A DNA stretch of 64,000 bases, from contig CAYYZY010000003.1 of the NCBI GenBank assembly GCA_964475955.1, positions 29,440-93,439 of the forward strand. Reading direction: 5' to 3'. The notes beneath the pieces are model-generated. The model had not been told where the DNA came from, ran no database searches, and saw only the letters and a program-made list of their open reading frames with translations. The stretch's first letter is position 1. Each line of letters begins with the position of its first letter. Of this stretch, positions 15,222 through 24,087 are shown piece after piece. The DNA is from DATKZH01 sp964475955 (GTDB taxonomy: Bacteria; Planctomycetota; Planctomycetia; Pirellulales; Thermoguttaceae). Both the position numbers and the translations under genes were made by a program.

Positions 15222-17879
15222 TCACTTCTCCAACGTCACCGCCGCCAGCACCGGGGCGGCCGTCGTGCCGAGGTCGCGGAAGACGATTTTCCGGATGGGC
15301 ACCGGGCGGAGCGCCGCGCCGACGACGTTCAGGTGCCAGGCGTCGGTGCGAAGGCCGGCGTAGGCTTCGTCGGCCACGGGCGGGCCGGTCCATTCGTCGA
15401 TGGTGCGGCCGGTGATCAGGGGGACGGTCTGCACCTGGCCGTCGGCGTAGTGAATCGCGTACTCGGCCACCGCGCCCCACTCGCCCGTGCCGGGGTCCTG
15501 CGAAGACCATCCATGGATATTACCCAGGAAGAACGCCCGCTTGGCCGGCTCGCCGGCCGGAATCTCCACCTCGCGCGGCCAGGTGCGGTTGGCCGGCGCC
15601 CTGGGCGAGTGGAGCACGACGAAGGAGCGCCCCTCGTTTTCGGCCGGGTCGGCGATCTCGAACGGCACGCCGCCGACGGTCTGCCTGCCGAACTCCAGGC
15701 CGGTGAACAGGAGCCGGCTGTCGGGCTTCTGGGGCACGCCGAACGGGGCCGTGAGCGGGTCGGTGTTGGCCACCGGGGCCAGGTCGAGCGTGCGCCATCG
15801 GCTCTCGGGGCTCGGCTCGATCGGCAGCGCGACCAGCCCGGGGATCGGCTTGAACAGCTCGGCGGCGTCCTTCATGTAGAGGTCGACGACCGTGGGGAAG
15901 TCCCACCGTTGCTTCTGGTCGGTGCGCGTGACGACCTCGACCCCCGCGAGCGGTTCGACGAGCGGTCGCGACGCGGGAAGATGAAGCACCACGCGTGACG
16001 GGGCAGAGCGGGAATCGGCCGACGGAGCCCCGGATGGCTCCCCCGGGGCTATTTGGAAGTCGACGCGAACCCCCTTTGCCTCGCCGCGGACCGTGAGATC
16101 CATTTCGCCGAAGTGCGTCGGGGCGCGCCGGACGCGGATCTGTCGGCCCTCGCCGAGCCACCAGTCGGGGACGGCCAAGAGCAGGTGCAGCTCGTCTTCC
16201 TTCTCGTGGGCGAGCATGTGCCGCAACAGGAGCGCGTAGTTCGACGCCCCGGTTACGTGCGGGATCGTGTGGCTCCAGGCGAACCGCCGCTCGTAGTAGA
16301 TGCCCTCCGGGAACGCGTGCGACGCCGACGAGTGGAGCAGGTACCAGGAGAAGTCCTCGACCACCTGCTCGTGCTCGCCGCGGATCATCGAGGCCATCAC
16401 CGTGTACGCGCCCATGTAAGGGTGGATCGCCCCGGGCCGGCCGAGCCAGCGGATGGTGCCTTCGACGAAGCCGCCGCCGTGTTCCTCCCTCGCGTGGCGG
16501 ATCAGGGCGGCGACGCGCGGGTCGTGCGGCGCGAACAGCTCCGTGGGCCAAAGCGTTTCCGTGTTGCCCCAGTGGGTGCCGTCGGTCTCCCAACTCGGCG
16601 GGAAGTGGTCCACGCCGGTGCGGCGCCACGCGGCGTCGATATCCGCCCGGTAGAGCGTCGCCTCTTCGTAAAGGCGGTCGGCCTCGTCGGACCGGCCGAG
16701 CGCCCGGGCGGCGTCGGCCGTGCAGAGCAGTCCGCGGAGGTTCCAGAAATCGTAGCCGACGATGTGGTGCTCGCCGTCCCAGAGGTACTCACCGTCGGCC
16801 GGGGCGTTGGGGAGCAGGCCGGCGAAGGGCGAGTCGTCGGGCGCTTGGCGCCGGGCCTCCATCATCCAGTCGACCGCCCGGCGCATCTGCGGGTAGGCCC
16901 GGCCGAGCCACTCGCGGTGGCCGGTGATCTTGTAGTACTGCCAGAGGACCCAGAGGGCCTGGCCGTTGGCGTCGAACTGGTTCTTTTGGGTCTCGAAGCG
17001 CCCGTCGTCGCGCTGGCTCTTCAGGTAGAATTCGACGGCCTTGGCGGCGGCGTCACACAGGCCGGCCTCTTCGAGCTCCATGATCTGGTAGCCGCCGTCG
17101 CGGATGTAGAATTGATCGTAAAACCCCTCCCCGCCCTGGAGCTCGCCGTGGTCGTTGGCGATGAGCTGGCAGACGTGCGCGGCCAGAAGCGCCTCGGTGG
17201 CCTTCCGGCAGGGGACTTCGATGCGGGCGCCGTCGAGGATCAGGCCCTCCCAGTAGCTCTTCGTGCGCTCGAGCCAGAGGGCCGGGTCTTCCTGATCGAG
17301 CGCGCCGGGGTCGTCGACCGGCTCGAAGGGGATGCGCGCCACGCCCTCGGCCGACTTGCCGGGCGCGAGGGTCCAGGCGAATTCCTTCGTCGAAGCGGCC
17401 GGTCCCGACTGCTCCAGCTTGACCTTCGCCTCGGCGGGGGCCCCGCCCGTGTTGGTCGCCTGGACCACGACCCAGTCCAAGAAGTTCTCGCCTTCGGTGG
17501 GCCAGTCGAAGGCGGCTCGCCAATCGTCGACGGTGGGAAGCGGCGTGGCCCAGAGCGTGAAGTCGTACCGGACGGGGCCCTCCTCGGCCGTGATGAGGAT
17601 GATCGGCAGCCAGCCGTCCACGAGCGTCTTCGTCTGCCGGCGGCTGAGCGGCTCGAGCGATTCGCCGAAGCGGAGGCGGACCTCGGCGTCGCCGGCCAGG
17701 AGGAGCCGGTTGTCGGGCGTGACGCGGCTGCCGTGCTCGTAATCCTTCAGGCCGACCACGTTCCACGAGTTGCGGAAGTAGTCGAAGGGCTCGTCGGCCG
17801 CCAACGGGCAAGCGGCGAGCCAGAGGGCGATCGCGGCCCAGGGGGCGGCGCGGCGTGCGAGTCGGGGGTGCCGGTTCAT
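15222..17879 (-). CDS. Secreted six-hairpin (alpha/alpha)6 glycosidase-like protein
   Basis: The 885-aa exported protein starts at 17879, preceded by GGAGCACGACCG, with signal peptide MNRHPRLARRAAPWAAIALWLAACPLAADEP. After an N-terminal beta domain (to about residue 250) comes an alpha/alpha toroid with the typical tandem helices and aromatic/acidic pairs: YDQFYIRDGGYQIMELEEAG, FDANGQALWVLWQYYKITG, YDFWNLRGLL, THWGNTETLWPTELF and GAIHPYMGAYTVMASMIRG. These features match glycoside hydrolase clans with this fold (GH15/GH63/GH65-like), but I cannot assign a family or substrate. The C-terminal 200 residues are beta-rich. It would act in the periplasm or outside the cell on glucan-type oligosaccharides. 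An alternative start 29 codons upstream lacks signal-peptide character. Confidence 0.82.
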   Translation of the reverse strand: MNRHPRLARRAAPWAAIALWLAACPLAADEPFDYFRNSWNVVGLKDYEHGSRVTPDNRLLLAGDAEVRLRFGESLEPLSRRQTKTLVDGWLPIILITAEEGPVRYDFTLWATPLPTVDDWRAAFDWPTEGENFLDWVVVQATNTGGAPAEAKVKLEQSGPAASTKEFAWTLAPGKSAEGVARIPFEPVDDPGALDQEDPALWLERTKSYWEGLILDGARIEVPCRKATEALLAAHVCQLIANDHGELQGGEGFYDQFYIRDGGYQIMELEEAGLCDAAAKAVEFYLKSQRDDGRFETQKNQFDANGQALWVLWQYYKITGHREWLGRAYPQMRRAVDWMMEARRQAPDDSPFAGLLPNAPADGEYLWDGEHHIVGYDFWNLRGLLCTADAARALGRSDEADRLYEEATLYRADIDAAWRRTGVDHFPPSWETDGTHWGNTETLWPTELFAPHDPRVAALIRHAREEHGGGFVEGTIRWLGRPGAIHPYMGAYTVMASMIRGEHEQVVEDFSWYLLHSSASHAFPEGIYYERRFAWSHTIPHVTGASNYALLLRHMLAHEKEDELHLLLAVPDWWLGEGRQIRVRRAPTHFGEMDLTVRGEAKGVRVDFQIAPGEPSGAPSADSRSAPSRVVLHLPASRPLVEPLAGVEVVTRTDQKQRWDFPTVVDLYMKDAAELFKPIPGLVALPIEPSPESRWRTLDLAPVANTDPLTAPFGVPQKPDSRLLFTGLEFGRQTVGGVPFEIADPAENEGRSFVVLHSPRAPANRTWPREVEIPAGEPAKRAFFLGNIHGWSSQDPGTGEWGAVAEYAIHYADGQVQTVPLITGRTIDEWTGPPVADEAYAGLRTDAWHLNVVGAALRPVPIRKIVFRDLGTTAAPVLAAVTLEK

Positions 17880-18110
17880 CGGTCGTGCTCCTGTGTTCGG
17901 GTTCTGCCGGATCGTACGGGTCGGCTGCCGGGCGCGAGTATATCCGACGGGGCGGGGGGGCACCACTTTTTGCGGATCTCGGGATAGCGAGGGCGTGTAT
18001 TGCGCGGGAGAACGGTTACAATGATAGTCCGGGTTCGATGCGGGTCACGTTTTGTCCGTCGTCGAGAGCGGCCCCCGGCCGATCGACGTAACCTCTTGCG
18101 AGGCAACGAC

Positions 18111-18638
18111 ATGACCGCGTTCCTGGAAAACCCGATCCCGATCATCTTCCTGGGCATCATCGTCGAGGGGATGCTGGCGACGATCTTCGCTTCCACGCGC
18201 CAAAGCTGGGCGCTCTGGGCCATGGTCGGCGTGCTCGTGGTGGTGTTCGCGGGCGTCGGCCTGGAAATGCTGGTGGTGACCGACGTGGAGAGGGTCGAGG
18301 CCACGCTCGACGGCGCGGTGGAAGCCCTGGAGGCGAACGACCTGAACCGTTTGCTGGACGGGTACATCGCGCCCGAGGCCATCCAGGCCCGGGGGCTGGC
18401 GACCGCGGCCCTGCGCCGCGTCGACGTCACGTCGGCGAAGATCAGCAACCTCAACATCGAGGTCAACCGCCTCACCAGCCCGCCCACGGCCCAGGCCCAG
18501 TTCCTGGGCTCGGTTCACTACGAGCCGCACGATTTCGAGCGGGTCCCGTACCGGCACTACAGCGCGCGGCTCGACGTGCGTTTCCGTCTCGAAGACGACC
18601 GCTGGATCATCATGGCGGTGGAGCGCCGCGAGCTGTGA
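18111..18638 (+). CDS. Membrane-anchored NTF2-like hypothetical protein
   Basis: The 175-aa protein has two N-terminal TM helices (IPIIFLGIIVEGMLATIF and WALWAMVGVLVVVFAGVGL) followed by a soluble ~120-residue domain. The domain layout is helices (VEATLDGAVEALEANDLNRLLDGYIAP) then strands ending FRLEDDRWIIMAVERREL, as in SnoaL/DUF4440-type NTF2-like domains. No catalytic residues can be named. The ATG at 18111 is preceded by GAGG. The gene is divergent from the glycosidase-like gene, with ~230 bases between their starts. Confidence 0.7.
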   Translation: MTAFLENPIPIIFLGIIVEGMLATIFASTRQSWALWAMVGVLVVVFAGVGLEMLVVTDVERVEATLDGAVEALEANDLNRLLDGYIAPEAIQARGLATAALRRVDVTSAKISNLNIEVNRLTSPPTAQAQFLGSVHYEPHDFERVPYRHYSARLDVRFRLEDDRWIIMAVERREL

Positions 18639-18674
18639 CGTTCGGCACCGGCCGACGCGGTCATCGTGGGTCGT

Positions 18675-18720
18675 GCGGCACGATTCCATCGTGCCAGGCA
18701 CGTTGGAAACGTGCCCCGCG
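18675..18720. repeat. Dispersed palindrome, family C (two arms)
   Basis: A variant arm (cggcacgattccatcgtgcc) is followed directly by the inverted arm aggcacgttggaaacgtgcc. It lies in the convergent gap between the genes ending at 18638 and 18754, where it could act as a transcript-end structure. Confidence 0.7.
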
Positions 18721-18753
18721 CTCATGTCCCGAAAGTCGTCTCTTGCCCGATCC

Positions 18754-19278
18754 TCAGGCGCCCCCCTCGGGCGCTTCGCCGGGGGCGTGCCCGGCGCCGT
18801 GCGGGGGCTGTCCCGGGTGGGGGATCGGGACGGGGCGGTACGGGCCGTAGGGCCAGTAGTAGTGGGGCAGTCTGCCGAGGCCGTACGGGTTCACCCAGGA
18901 GCCGAACGGCGTGGTCCAGGGGCCGTTCGGATTGCCCCAAGGGCCGTAGGGCGTTGCCCCTGCGCGGTAGGGCCGCTGCCACTCGCCGTAGGGGCGGATC
19001 GATTCGCCGGCGCCCCAGGTCTCCACGACGTGCGTGCGGTCGGCGCTTCCGCCCGCCCGAATACTGCTCCGCTTGTGCCGGTAGGCGCTCTGGCGGTACG
19101 TGGGGTCGTGGGGGACGTACGGGGTCGCCTTGGGGGCGAACTGCACCACCCGGTCGCCGGTCGCCGGGTCGTGCGTGTACGAGGAACGACGGAAGATCCA
19201 ACTGTCGGCCCGGGCGTGTCCGAGAGGGACGAGCGCCGCGGCCGCCAGCACGACGCCGCAAGCAAGGTGCCGTCTCAT
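18754..19278 (-). CDS. Secreted Tyr/Pro/Gly-rich protein
   Basis: The 174-aa product has a signal peptide (MRRHLACGVVLAAAALVPLGHARA) and a mature part dominated by Tyr, Pro, Gly, Trp and Arg. Residues 115-165 in particular consist of short units such as TPYGPWGNPNGPW, WVNPYGLG and YWPYGPYRPVPIP. Mature sequence begins DSWIFRRSSYTHDPATGDRV. Such low-complexity exported proteins are common in planctomycetes and are thought to be envelope or matrix components, but no function is established. No strong Shine-Dalgarno precedes the start. Confidence 0.75.
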   Translation of the reverse strand: MRRHLACGVVLAAAALVPLGHARADSWIFRRSSYTHDPATGDRVVQFAPKATPYVPHDPTYRQSAYRHKRSSIRAGGSADRTHVVETWGAGESIRPYGEWQRPYRAGATPYGPWGNPNGPWTTPFGSWVNPYGLGRLPHYYWPYGPYRPVPIPHPGQPPHGAGHAPGEAPEGGA

Positions 19279-19480
19279 GGGGAGTCAATCTGTGCTTCAC
19301 GGGGCCTCGACCCGCGCCGGCTTGGGAGAGTCGGGCTGCGCGTCGCGACCGGGGAGTCTCGGGGAATCTGCGGTCCTTCCCGATGGGCTCCTTCACGCCG
19401 CGCGAATCGGCCGGCCGGGCCTCGTGCCCCCGCGGACCGACTCGGTCGGCGTCGTTGCTTTTCGGCCGGAATCCTGCTCG

Positions 19481-20128
19481 TTATTGCGGGGAACCTTCCA
19501 CCTGAAGCTCACCCTTGTCGGGGTCGTAAACGTAGGACTGTCCTTCGGGCAGCTCCGGCAGCTTGATATTGGCCGGGTCGAGGATCTCTCGCTTAAACTC
19601 TTCGTGGTCTTTGGGATACCGGTCGTGTATCGCCCTGAACTTGTTCATCGCGTCCGGAATCTGGATCTCGAAGATCACCTTCTCTTGGACTCGCCACTGG
19701 GTCGACAGCACGGTGCCCAGGTATCCGTTCCCGTAGTGGCCCTTCTTACCCATGCCCACGGCGGCCTTGTCGCGAATCGCGGTGCCGCTCGACGAGGGCG
19801 CCCGAACGGCCGGTGACGCCGGCCCGACCTTGGGCGAAGCCTGCGATCTTGCCGCCGCTGTGGCCCTGGGCGACGGCGCCGACGTTGAGGACGACGGCTC
19901 GCCCGCTTTCGGCCCTTCGGCGGCTTTCGCCGGCTCGGCCGGAGGCTTCGGCTTCGGTTTCGGCTTCACCGGCGGGGCGGCGAACGGGTCGTCGATCATC
20001 ACGCCCGTCGATTCCGGAGGGGCCGACCGGGCTTGGGGCTCCAACGGGTCGTACTCGCCGCAGCCGGTCCACGCGATCAGGGTCAGGACCGCGGCCGTCC
20101 ATTGCAGAAGCGTCTGTCTCCGTCGCAT
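19481..20128 (-). CDS. Lipoprotein with Pro/Lys-rich linker
   Basis: The 215-aa protein has a lipoprotein-type signal peptide (MRRRQTLLQWTAAVLTLIAW, then TGCGEYDP), so it is probably lipid-anchored at the Cys. A long disordered linker follows (PPVKPKPKPKPPAEPAKAAE and Ser/Ala/Pro stretches). The folded C-terminal ~85 residues read GTVLSTQWRVQEKVIFEIQI then IHDRYPKDHEEFKREIL and YVYDPDKGELQV, which recalls the C-terminal part of planctomycete type II secretion-like/DUF1559-adjacent proteins without a firm match. The start at 20128 is chosen for the signal peptide; the frame is open for 13 more codons upstream. Confidence 0.75.
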   Translation of the reverse strand: MRRRQTLLQWTAAVLTLIAWTGCGEYDPLEPQARSAPPESTGVMIDDPFAAPPVKPKPKPKPPAEPAKAAEGPKAGEPSSSTSAPSPRATAAARSQASPKVGPASPAVRAPSSSGTAIRDKAAVGMGKKGHYGNGYLGTVLSTQWRVQEKVIFEIQIPDAMNKFRAIHDRYPKDHEEFKREILDPANIKLPELPEGQSYVYDPDKGELQVEGSPQ

Positions 20129-20205
20129 GGTTCTCTCCCGCGAGGTCTCCGCGCCGGGGGCGTTCAAACGCCTCCGAGGCGCTCGGACCCGGCCGTCTTA
20201 CGCCA

Positions 20206-21072
20206 TCACTGCGAGGACGGCCGGCTTTGCGTCGGTTCTCGCTGTCGGGCCGTGCTGACCGCCGGCCTGCGCCGTCGGCGATCGTCGGCCGTTTCGCCGG
20301 GCGAGTCGACCCCGTCGAGGTCGAACTGCCACGGCGCCATGTGGTCGACCACCTCCCGGCGCGTCATGTCGTATCCCAGCGGCGTCAGGGCCACGCACCC
20401 CTCGGCCAGTACCGACAAGTCGGTCTCGTGCGCGCCGGACGGCGGCGCGGGCTGGCCCGTCAGCCAGTAATACACGCGCCCGAACGGGTCGGTCCGCTTC
20501 TCGTAGCGCTCGCCGTACTGCGACACGTCCATCGGCACCGCGCGCACTGCGGCCGGGCCGGAGAGCGCCGCGGTGGGGATATTCACATTGTAGAGGAGCG
20601 GTTCGGGCCCCTTCTTTTCGAGCACCTGTTCGATGACGGTCCGGGCCAGCCGGGCCGCCTTGTCGAACTGGGCGTGCTCGTCGAATTGCAGGGAGACGGC
20701 GAAACTGGTGATCCCGAAAAACGCCCCCTCGATCGCCGCGGCCACCGTGCCCGAGTAGAGCACGTTGATGCCCGCGTTCAGTCCTCCGTTGATCCCGCTG
20801 ACGACCAGGTCGGGCCGCCGGGGGCAGAACTCGGTGATTCCGATCTTGACGCAATCGGCCGGGCTTCCGTCGACGGCCCAGCCCCAGCGCTGGTCGCCGT
20901 AGAAGACCTCGTTGACGATCAGCGGGGTGAGGTACGTGATCGAATGTCCGACGCCGCTCTGTTCGGTGGCCGGGGCCACCAGGTAGACGTCGCCCAGTCG
21001 GCGTAGCTCGTGCTCGATGGCTGCCAGCCCGGGGGCGTAGATCCCGTCGTCGTTGGTCAGAAGGATAAGCAC
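20206..21072 (-). CDS. surE: 5'/3'-nucleotidase SurE
   Basis: The 288-aa cytoplasmic enzyme has all SurE landmarks: the metal-binding N7-D8-D9 in LLTNDDGIYAPG, ATEQSGVGHSIT with the conserved Ser, VDGSPADCVKIG, and VSGINGGLNAGINVLYSGTVAAA with the metal-binding Asn. SurE dephosphorylates nucleoside monophosphates and contributes to stationary-phase survival. A 25-residue Arg-rich tail (ETADDRRRRRPAV...) extends past the usual end of the family. The divergent neighbour is the Hdr/Mvh operon, 770 bases away. Confidence 0.95.
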   Translation of the reverse strand: MLILLTNDDGIYAPGLAAIEHELRRLGDVYLVAPATEQSGVGHSITYLTPLIVNEVFYGDQRWGWAVDGSPADCVKIGITEFCPRRPDLVVSGINGGLNAGINVLYSGTVAAAIEGAFFGITSFAVSLQFDEHAQFDKAARLARTVIEQVLEKKGPEPLLYNVNIPTAALSGPAAVRAVPMDVSQYGERYEKRTDPFGRVYYWLTGQPAPPSGAHETDLSVLAEGCVALTPLGYDMTRREVVDHMAPWQFDLDGVDSPGETADDRRRRRPAVSTARQREPTQSRPSSQ

Positions 21073-21841
21073 GCTCTGTCGATCTTCCTGCGGGGGCCTT
21101 ACGTTCCGTTGTCACTTTCCAAGGACCTCCTTTCACTATAACCACGCACCCCAAAACAATCAATCGGCAGCGACGTAAATCGCCGCCAGATAAGGGCTTT
21201 GGCGCATCTGGCCCACGTGGGGGGGCAGGGGCGCGCGCCCGGCGGAATGAACAGTATCCAGAGCGTTGATCCATGGAGCCGTCCCTTTGCCAGTGCGCCG
21301 GTGAGGCTGTATGGGCGCCCGATACATCTGTACGAATCGGGCACACGTACATGCACGCCTACAGGCCGGCGGGCCAAGCCCCTTGGTTTCGCGGGAAACG
21401 AGCGAGCTTGGCGCACACGCGCCGGGCGAGCGGCGTGCGGGCGCGTCGCAGGCGGGGCTACAGAACGGGGTGGGTTCCGGGCGCGGCTCCGCGGAAATCC
21501 CGCCAAATCTTCCCCAGACGACCGGCGCTCCAAAGCTATGTGCTGAAGGCTTTTGCGCGTCGCATTGCGGGTCGGATCCCGGGGCCGGCTAGGGGCTTCG
21601 ACCCGACTTGGCATGGATGTTGCATAACAGGGGACCCGTTGGGTACCGGTATCCTGGCAACGTCAGCGGACGAGTCAACTCCGACGATCCGAGCGGGCTC
21701 GTTCTGTGGGTGATCAAGAGGTCGACCGCCTTGTAGGCGGTTTGCACTCCCTCGTCCGCCGATTGACGCGACAGCTCACGTAACGATTGGCGGGGGTCGC
21801 CTGCGCGGCGACCGGAGACCAACGGGAAAAGGAGATGAGTG
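21073..21841. other. Long regulatory intergenic region upstream of the Hdr/Mvh operon
   Basis: The 770-base gap between divergent surE and the response-regulator gene has no credible gene. It contains the sigma-54 promoter at 21609-21625 and small hairpins such as accgcc/ggcggt (21724-21740) and gtcgcc/ggcgac (21796-21812) inside the predicted 5' leader. The space upstream of the promoter is long enough to hold enhancer-binding sites for a sigma-54 activator, though I could not define a palindromic site. Confidence 0.5.
21609..21625 (+). promoter_or_regulatory. Sigma-54 (RpoN) promoter
   Basis: The sequence TGGCATGGATGTTGCAT matches the -24/-12 consensus (TGGCAYG-N4-TTGCW). GG lies at 21610-21611 and GC at 21622-21623, exactly ten bases apart. 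The expected transcription start is near 21635, leaving a ~205-base leader before the response-regulator ATG at 21842. A sigma-54 promoter would require an AAA+ activator; none is encoded in the window, and the downstream response regulator has no AAA+ domain. Confidence 0.75.
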
Positions 21842-23431
21842 ATGTCCCACGAGCCAAGGCTGCTGGTCGTCGACGACGAATCGGTCATTTGCCAAGCATG
21901 TCGGCGGATCTTCTCGCGGCAGGGATTCGAGGTGGAGGAGAGCACCGATGCGCGCGAAGGTTTGAGTCGGGCCACCGAGCGAGACTTCGCCGGGATCCTG
22001 CTCGACATCAAGATGCCGGAGATGGACGGGATCCAGTTCCTCGAAGCGCTCCGCGAGCGCAAGCCGGACATCCCCGTGCTGATCATGACCGGCTACCCGA
22101 GCGTCCCCAACGCCGCCGCGGCGGTCAGGCTGGGTGCCTCGGACTACATTACCAAGCCGTTCACTCCGGAAGAGATCACGCAGTCGCTCCAGCGAATGCT
22201 CGCCGACCGGGACGGCAACGGCCGAAGCCGCGAGTTGATCGAGGCCGAGACGGAACCCCGGGCGGCACGCGGCGAGGACGTCTTCTTCTTTGACGGATCG
22301 TGGTTTCAGCGCGAGGCGGACGGGTCGGCCTGCGTCGGAGCCGTGGTGCCTCGCCTGCAGGGGGCGACCGTGGAATCGGTCCGCCTGCCGAAGATCGGCG
22401 AAGTCGTCTACCAGGGGCTGCCGCTGGCCGCCGTGGAGGTCGAGGGCCGGTCGCCCGAGATCGTGGCCTCGCCCGTGTCGGGCGTGGTCGTCGGCTTGAA
22501 CTCGGCGCTGGCCGAGGACCCGTCGGTGCTCGCCGAGGAGCCTTGCGGCCGGGGCTGGTTGGCCTGTATCTGCACCACCCGGCTGGAAGAGGAGATGCGC
22601 GAGTGCCGTGGGCGATGCGTGGTGTTGGCCAACGCCGACGCGGCGGGGAGCGAGCGTCAAGCGGAGCAGTTGGAGTCGCTGGGGTGCCGTGTTCGCCGGG
22701 CGGGGAGTTGGGAAGAGCTGTCGCGCGCGGTGGCCGACCCCGACTTCGACGTGCTGGTGTTCGACGCCGCCTCCTTCGGCGACGACGGCCCGGCGCTGGT
22801 GCGCCGGCTGAACGAGGCGGCCCCGTCGGTGAAGCTGGTGGTGGTGGCCTCCACGGATACGGGCCGGGAAGCGGCGTACCGGGAGCAGAGGATCTTCTAC
22901 TACGCGGTCGAGCCGTTCGCCGACGGGGAGATCGCGGAGATCCTCGACGCCGCGTTCCGCCGTCAGATCGTGAGCGAATGCCGGACGCAGGTGCGCCCGG
23001 CGTCGGAAGACTCGATCGCCTCGATCAGCATCACGAACCGGAACCGGACCAAGGTGCGCCTGATCGCCGAGCCCGGCCTCTTGCAGCGGGACCACGGGAT
23101 CGGGTGCCAGGTACGGCAGAAGCTGGCCGGGTGGATGTTCCCGGTGGTGACGACGCCGGGCGAGGCGAAGCTGACGCCGACTGACCTGGTCAAGGCGGCG
23201 GAAAGCTGCGACCGGTTGATGGTGCTGACGGTGAAGGACACGGGTCGCCTGCCGGGCAGCCTGATCCGCGACACGAAGGCCGAGTTCGGGTCGCTGGCCG
23301 GGGAGAAGTCGAGCAAGGTGACCCTGCTGGAGGTTCAGCCCGGCCCGACCGGCTCGGGGCTGACGGGGTTGGACGACCGTACGACGGCGGCCCTGGCCGA
23401 GCACATCGCCCAGGAGATGGCGTCGTACTAA
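21842..23431 (+). CDS. Response regulator fused to GcvH-like and pseudo-receiver domains
   Basis: The 529-aa protein begins with a complete CheY-type receiver (D11-D12, phospho-acceptor D55 in LLDIKMPEMDG, T83, K105 in YITKPF). Residues ~150-245 resemble glycine-cleavage H protein: VGAVVPRLQGATVESVRLPK, then a lipoyl-hairpin region ending IVASPVSGVVVGLNSAL. The residue aligned with the lipoyl Lys is Arg203, so lipoylation is not expected. Residues ~256-375 form a second receiver-like domain that keeps one Asp (D308) but lacks the acidic pair and the Lys (AVEPF). The last ~150 residues are unrecognised. There is no DNA-binding or AAA+ domain, so it probably works by protein contact, likely on the Hdr/Mvh complex encoded directly after it. 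AAAGGAG favours ATG 21842 over GTG 21839. Confidence 0.85.
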   Translation: MSHEPRLLVVDDESVICQACRRIFSRQGFEVEESTDAREGLSRATERDFAGILLDIKMPEMDGIQFLEALRERKPDIPVLIMTGYPSVPNAAAAVRLGASDYITKPFTPEEITQSLQRMLADRDGNGRSRELIEAETEPRAARGEDVFFFDGSWFQREADGSACVGAVVPRLQGATVESVRLPKIGEVVYQGLPLAAVEVEGRSPEIVASPVSGVVVGLNSALAEDPSVLAEEPCGRGWLACICTTRLEEEMRECRGRCVVLANADAAGSERQAEQLESLGCRVRRAGSWEELSRAVADPDFDVLVFDAASFGDDGPALVRRLNEAAPSVKLVVVASTDTGREAAYREQRIFYYAVEPFADGEIAEILDAAFRRQIVSECRTQVRPASEDSIASISITNRNRTKVRLIAEPGLLQRDHGIGCQVRQKLAGWMFPVVTTPGEAKLTPTDLVKAAESCDRLMVLTVKDTGRLPGSLIRDTKAEFGSLAGEKSSKVTLLEVQPGPTGSGLTGLDDRTTAALAEHIAQEMASY

Positions 23432-23514
23432 TGCGACGAAGACAGACGAGCGCGATCCGGGCCGGCGTCGGCCGACGGTCGCGCCGGCCAGGAAGAACAG
23501 GGAGTAGTACGTTG

Positions 23515-24087
23515 ATGATCACCATGCCCACCGACGAGCGAAGCCTGACGTTCCTCGACGAGGTCGTCGCCGACGCGCCGGGCGCCGAGCGGATCGTTCA
23601 CTGCATGCAGTGCGGGAGCTGCGGCGGGTCCTGTCCGAACGGCCCCGACATGGACTACACGCCCCGCACGTTGATCGGGCTGATCGAGGCGGGCCAGCGC
23701 GACCGGGTGCTCAAGTCGAACACGATGTGGTGCTGCGTGTCGTGCTACGCCTGCACGACCCGCTGCCCGCAAAACATCCCCATCACGGAAATCATGTACG
23801 CCCTGAAGCGGATCGCGCTTCGCGAGGGGCTTGCCACGAAGACCGACGCCCCGGCTTTGGCCAGGACCTTCACCGGGTTGTTGGAGAAGTACGGTCGGAG
23901 CTTCGAGTTCGGCCTGGCCAGCCGCTACTACCTGTTCAACAAGCCGATGGCCATGCTGAAGATGGGCCCGTTGGGGCTTTCCATGTTCTCCAAGGGGCGG
24001 ATGTCGCTGGTGCCGACCCGCATCCGCCAGTTGGACCAGCTCCACGCCATCATCGCCAAAGCCCGAGAGATAGGAGGTGCGGAGTGA
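23515..24087 (+). CDS. hdrC: Heterodisulfide reductase subunit C (HdrC-like)
   Basis: The 190-aa iron-sulfur protein has two [4Fe-4S] sites: C30-x2-C33-x2-C36-x3-C40 (CMQCGSCGGSC) and C74-x2-C77-x2-C80-x3-C84 (CVSCYACTTRC). In Hdr complexes this subunit passes electrons from HdrA to the catalytic HdrB. The frame is open from an ATG at 23431 that touches the previous stop, but that leader is Arg-rich and unlike the family; the ATG at 23515 with AGGGAG upstream is preferred. The stop overlaps the hdrB GTG by four bases. Confidence 0.93.
   Translation: MITMPTDERSLTFLDEVVADAPGAERIVHCMQCGSCGGSCPNGPDMDYTPRTLIGLIEAGQRDRVLKSNTMWCCVSCYACTTRCPQNIPITEIMYALKRIALREGLATKTDAPALARTFTGLLEKYGRSFEFGLASRYYLFNKPMAMLKMGPLGLSMFSKGRMSLVPTRIRQLDQLHAIIAKAREIGGAE

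Noticed and set aside
21199..21713. Several overlapping plus-strand frames upstream of the Hdr operon
   Set aside because: They have no ribosome-binding sites, are low complexity, and lie across the sigma-54 promoter region.
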